DNA of 7,920 nt, taken from positions 1 to 7,920 of the forward strand of contig JAUYGE010000058.1 in assembly GCA_030690705.1 (NCBI GenBank), in the 5' to 3' direction. The notes beneath the pieces are model-generated. The model was not told the origin of the DNA. It did not search any database and saw nothing but the letters and a program-made list of their open reading frames with translations. Of the stretch, positions 5,296 through 7,920 are shown piece after piece; the stretch's first letter is position 1, and every line of letters begins with the position of its first letter. The DNA comes from Dehalococcoidia bacterium. GTDB lineage: Bacteria; Chloroflexota; Dehalococcoidia; JAENJB01. Made by a program: the position numbers and the translations under genes.

Positions 5296-5308
5296 GGCAC
5301 TACGACAT

Positions 5309-6811
5309 ATGTATTGGCCGGATAAGGAACACTTCAAGAGCCTCGAGGAAAAGGGAACTCTGGTTCCCGTATATCGCGAGTTGCCCGCTGACCTGGAGAC
5401 ACCGGTCTCCGTTTTCCTCAAGATCAGCGGTAAGGCCCCATGCTTCTTGCTGGAGAGTGTGGAGAAAGGCGAGCGCCTGGGACGCTACTCCTTCATTGGC
5501 ATGAACCCCCTGCTGACCTTCGAGACGCGTGGCCGAGAGAGCGTCCTTTCGGGTGACATCGAGAGCCGCCTGCCCCTGCGCGTGGGCGAGGACCCGCTGC
5601 ACCAGCTTCAATCGCTGCTTTCCCGGTACACCGTGGCAGCGCAACCGGGAACACCAAGACTGTTCGGGGGCGCAGTAGGCTACCTCTCTTACGATATGGT
5701 GCGCTACTTCGAAACCCTGCCCGCCCCAGGCCGCGACGAGCTTTGCCTCCCCGAGTGCGCCTTCTTGCTCACCGACACGCTGGTCATCTTCGACCATGTT
5801 CAGCAAACCATGAAGGTGGTATCCCACGCCAGAGGCGGCTCGCCCTCAGCCTATCAGGAGGCCCGCGACAAGATAGAAGCGATTATCGCCTCCCTCAACA
5901 AGGCGTTGGAGGTGGAGCCACTGGGCAGTGCGCCCACCGTGGAGAAAGGGATAACGTCAGGTCTGGCTTCCAATATGACCGCCACCGAGTTCAAGGAACG
6001 AGTGCTGGTCGCCAAAGAATACATCGCCGCTGGGGACGCCTTTCAGGTAGTCCTCTCCCAGCGGCTACGTCGCCAGACCGAAGCCCGGCCTTTCTCCATT
6101 TACCGCACCCTGCGCATGATCAACCCGTCGCCATATATGTTCTACCTCGACTTCGGCGGCTTTCAGCTGATCGGGTCGTCCCCGGAGATGCTGGTAAAAC
6201 TGGAGGACGGCACCGCCTTCACCCGCCCCATCGCCGGCACCAGGCCGCGGGGAGACAGCGATGAAGAGGACAAGGCCCTCTCATCCGAGCTCCTGGCTGA
6301 CCCCAAAGAACGGGCCGAACATATCATGCTGGTTGACCTGGGCAGAAACGACCTCGGCAGAGTGTGCCGTCCGGGCAGCGTCAAGGTGCCCTTGCTCATG
6401 GAGATTGAGAAGTACTCCCATGTGCTGCATATAGTGTCATCCGTAGAGGGTAAGCTACGCGCCGGTGAGGATGCCTTCAGCCTGCTACGCGCCGGCTTCC
6501 CCGCCGGAACGGTAACCGGAGCGCCCAAGATAAGAGCCATGGAAATCATCAACGAGTTGGAGCAGTTGAAGCGGGGCCCTTACGCTGGAGCGGTGGGCCA
6601 CTTCAGCTTCAATGGCAACATGGACACGTGTATCACCATCCGCACCATTATCAAGGTCGGCAATACCGTTTACTACCAGGGAGGAGCCGGTATTGTGGCC
6701 GACTCCGTGCCGCAACGAGAGTACGAGGAGAGCCTGAAGAAGATCGAGGTGCTCGAGAACGCCGTCCGCCTGGCAGAGACCAGAGTGGAGTCGCGCGTGA
6801 AGCAAGCATGA
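5309..6811 (+). CDS. trpE: Anthranilate synthase component I
   Basis: A 500-residue TrpE, normal length. It converts chorismate to anthranilate, using ammonia supplied by a TrpG glutaminase. The start MYWPDKEHFKSLEEKGTLVPVYRE is typical of TrpE and fixes ATG 5309, although there is no good ribosome site, only AGG in the edge of the preceding repeat. CFLLESVEKGERLGRYSF (45-62) holds the LLES element that binds tryptophan in feedback-inhibited enzymes. The chorismate-binding core is intact: IGSSPEMLVKLEDG (288-301), RPIAGTRPRG (306-315), DPKERAEHIMLVDLGRNDLGRV (331-352), GTVTGAPKIRAMEII (400-414), GHFSFNGNMDTCITIRT (430-446) and YYQGGAGIVADSVP (456-469). There is no fused glutaminase domain, and no trpG follows: trpD starts 48 bases after the stop. 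The glutaminase must come from elsewhere, possibly a PabA/TrpG shared with folate synthesis. Confidence 0.97.
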   Translation: MYWPDKEHFKSLEEKGTLVPVYRELPADLETPVSVFLKISGKAPCFLLESVEKGERLGRYSFIGMNPLLTFETRGRESVLSGDIESRLPLRVGEDPLHQLQSLLSRYTVAAQPGTPRLFGGAVGYLSYDMVRYFETLPAPGRDELCLPECAFLLTDTLVIFDHVQQTMKVVSHARGGSPSAYQEARDKIEAIIASLNKALEVEPLGSAPTVEKGITSGLASNMTATEFKERVLVAKEYIAAGDAFQVVLSQRLRRQTEARPFSIYRTLRMINPSPYMFYLDFGGFQLIGSSPEMLVKLEDGTAFTRPIAGTRPRGDSDEEDKALSSELLADPKERAEHIMLVDLGRNDLGRVCRPGSVKVPLLMEIEKYSHVLHIVSSVEGKLRAGEDAFSLLRAGFPAGTVTGAPKIRAMEIINELEQLKRGPYAGAVGHFSFNGNMDTCITIRTIIKVGNTVYYQGGAGIVADSVPQREYEESLKKIEVLENAVRLAETRVESRVKQA

Positions 6812-6843
6812 TGGCAGGATTTCTTTGCGCCACAGGCGCCTTA

Positions 6844-6850
6844 GAGAGGA
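6844..6850 (+). promoter_or_regulatory. Ribosome binding site of trpD
   Basis: GAGAGGA lies nine bases before ATG 6860 and supports that start. A small hairpin GCGCC-ACA-GGCGC (6827-6839) precedes it in the trpE-trpD gap; it is too short and lacks a T-run, so it is not called a terminator. Confidence 0.5.
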
Positions 6851-6859
6851 ACAACCGAC

Positions 6860-7920
6860 ATGATTAGGGAAGCCATCTCCAAACTGGTGGAGCACCATGA
6901 CCTGACACAGCAAGAGACCGAGTCGGTCATGGGACAGGTCATGGCGGGTGAAGCTACTCCCAGCCAGATAGGCGCCTTCCTGACCGCTCTGAGAATGAAG
7001 GGGGAAACACCGGCCGAAATCGCCGGCGGAGCTCTCGCCATGCGCGCCCACTCGTTGAGAGTCTACACTCACCTGAAAGACCTGCTGGTTGACACCTGCG
7101 GTACCGGCGGGGACAGCCAGGGTACCTTCAACATCTCTACCGTCGTCGCCCTCGTCGTGGCTGGCGCCGGCTTGCCGGTGGCCAAACACGGCAACCGCTC
7201 CGTCTCCAGCCGTTGCGGCAGCGCCGACCTGCTTGAGGCGCTGGGCGCCAGAATCGACCTGGGACCTGAAGACGTGTCCCGCTGTATCAATGAAGTCGGC
7301 TTCGGCTTCCTTTTCGCCCAAAGATTGCACCCTGCCATGAAGAATGTCGCCGGCCCCAGGAAAGAGCTCGGCATCAGGACCATTTTCAACCTGCTGGGGC
7401 CTCTGACCAATCCGGCCGCAGCACCCACCCAGTTGATGGGAGTCTACTCCGATGCGCTCACCGAGACCATGGCCCAGGTGCTCCGCCTGCTGGGCACGCA
7501 GCGCGCCATGGTGGTGCATAGCAGCGATGGGCTGGACGAGCTATCCCTGTCCACGAACAAGATTACACGCCTGGTGGGTGCGGAGATAACCACCTTCTCG
7601 CTGACCCCGGGCTCCACGGTCATCCCCTGGCTCGACGACATCGCCGATCAGTTCGATCGCACGGGCTCTCCTTACGAGCCCATGCGCGCGCATCCCAAAT
7701 CTCAGCGCGCCATCGAGCGCCTGGCGCGGAGGATCGCCGGCCTGAAGATCGGCCTGGCTTTGGGGACCGGAGCGGCGCTGGGGCATTCGCTGATCGGCAT
7801 ACTCAAAGTCTTCAAGCGCGAAGGCATCCCCATCGACATCATCGCGGGCACGTCGATCGGCTCGATCATCGCCGGATTCACGGCGCTGGGCATGGAGCCG
7901 GAGGAGATCGAGGAGCTGGC
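6860..7920 (+). CDS. trpD: TrpD N-terminal three-quarters joined in frame to a patatin-like domain (3' partial)
   Basis: The open frame starts at ATG 6860 behind GAGAGGA and runs off the window with 353 full codons and no stop. Residues 1-250 are anthranilate phosphoribosyltransferase, which attaches phosphoribose to anthranilate in tryptophan synthesis: GTGGD (81-85) for PRPP, NIST (91-94), KHGNR (109-113), RTIFNLLGPLTNPA (173-186) and the Mg-binding region SSDGLDELSL (221-230). A normal TrpD has about 340 residues, so the last ~90, including conserved C-terminal helices, are absent. After LTPG (248-251) the sequence matches nothing in TrpD. From about 295 it is the start of a patatin phospholipase: GLKIGLALGTGAALGHSLIGIL (oxyanion region, with the usual Arg replaced by L307) and the nucleophile elbow G330-T-S332-I-G334. 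Residues 252-294 look like a charged linker belonging to the patatin side. A working TrpD is doubtful. Alternatives are a true fusion, a rearrangement that broke trpD, or an assembly chimera. Confidence 0.8.
   Translation, partial: MIREAISKLVEHHDLTQQETESVMGQVMAGEATPSQIGAFLTALRMKGETPAEIAGGALAMRAHSLRVYTHLKDLLVDTCGTGGDSQGTFNISTVVALVVAGAGLPVAKHGNRSVSSRCGSADLLEALGARIDLGPEDVSRCINEVGFGFLFAQRLHPAMKNVAGPRKELGIRTIFNLLGPLTNPAAAPTQLMGVYSDALTETMAQVLRLLGTQRAMVVHSSDGLDELSLSTNKITRLVGAEITTFSLTPGSTVIPWLDDIADQFDRTGSPYEPMRAHPKSQRAIERLARRIAGLKIGLALGTGAALGHSLIGILKVFKREGIPIDIIAGTSIGSIIAGFTALGMEPEEIEEL
7615..7920 (+). other. Foreign-looking segment encoding the start of a patatin-like phospholipase
   Basis: From about 7615 the TrpD similarity ends, and the reading frame encodes a linker rich in Arg/Glu (HPKSQRAIERLARRIAG) and then a RssA/NTE-type patatin N-terminus with GTSIGS as the serine motif. 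The segment has eight GATC sites in 300 bases, against none in the preceding 760 bases of trpD. Ile codons are almost all ATC, and TCG and GCG codons are more frequent. The likely junction lies between 7612 and 7645. The catalytic Asp of the patatin dyad would be beyond the window. Confidence 0.7.

Noticed and set aside
5213..5308. Tryptophan attenuator or leader peptide before trpE
   Set aside because: No short ORF with Trp codons is present; the hairpin there is a member of the dispersed repeat family.
6827..6839. Hairpin GCGCC-ACA-GGCGC between trpE and trpD as a terminator
   Set aside because: The stem is only five pairs with no T-run, and a ribosome site for trpD follows at once.
6485..7519. 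Long minus-strand ORF of 344 codons opposite trpE and trpD
   Set aside because: It is an antisense shadow of two well-supported genes in GC-rich DNA, rich in His, Gly and Gln with no recognisable domain.

Overview
The window looks like chromosomal DNA of a GC-rich bacterium, probably an uncultured anaerobe. Short intergenic palindromes with TGTCATTGCGAG ends, an AprA/AprB-like redox pair and scattered amino-acid genes would fit Dehalococcoidia (Chloroflexota) or similar anaerobes. That assignment is an inference and is weak; nothing here is diagnostic.

Left part (1-1566). A small protein with a GNQNARKHG motif, of a type often seen near phage terminase genes, is followed by about 160 bases with no visible gene and a tRNA-Val(GAC) gene on the minus strand. 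Divergent promoters separate the tRNA from a TTG-started OmpR/PhoB-type response regulator. The receiver domain of that regulator keeps the phospho-acceptor Asp and the Lys but lacks the acidic pair and the Thr/Ser. No histidine kinase is adjacent.

Middle part (1567-3327). This holds a composite palindromic repeat, a doubtful 55-residue ORF, a small coiled-coil protein with one CPHC motif behind a near-consensus promoter and strong ribosome binding site, a second palindromic repeat, and a lone hisH on the minus strand. A third palindromic repeat sits between the hisH promoter and the promoter of the rightward genes.

Right part (3328-7920). A flavoprotein of the AprA/FrdA superfamily and a two-cluster ferredoxin like AprB form a clear two-gene unit. 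They are followed, across a fourth palindromic repeat that fills the gap, by trpE (anthranilate synthase component I) and trpD (anthranilate phosphoribosyltransferase). No trpG lies between trpE and trpD. HisH, TrpE and TrpD belong to histidine and tryptophan synthesis; the flavoprotein pair has no assignable substrate.

The most striking feature is at the right edge. The trpD reading frame is canonical to about residue 250 and then continues, without a stop or frameshift, into the start of a patatin-like phospholipase domain that runs off the window. Base composition changes at the same place: no GATC in about 760 bases before it and eight in the last 300. This is either a genuine recombination or gene fusion, or an assembly chimera; the sequence alone cannot decide, and the composition jump makes a chimera or a recent junction the leading explanation.
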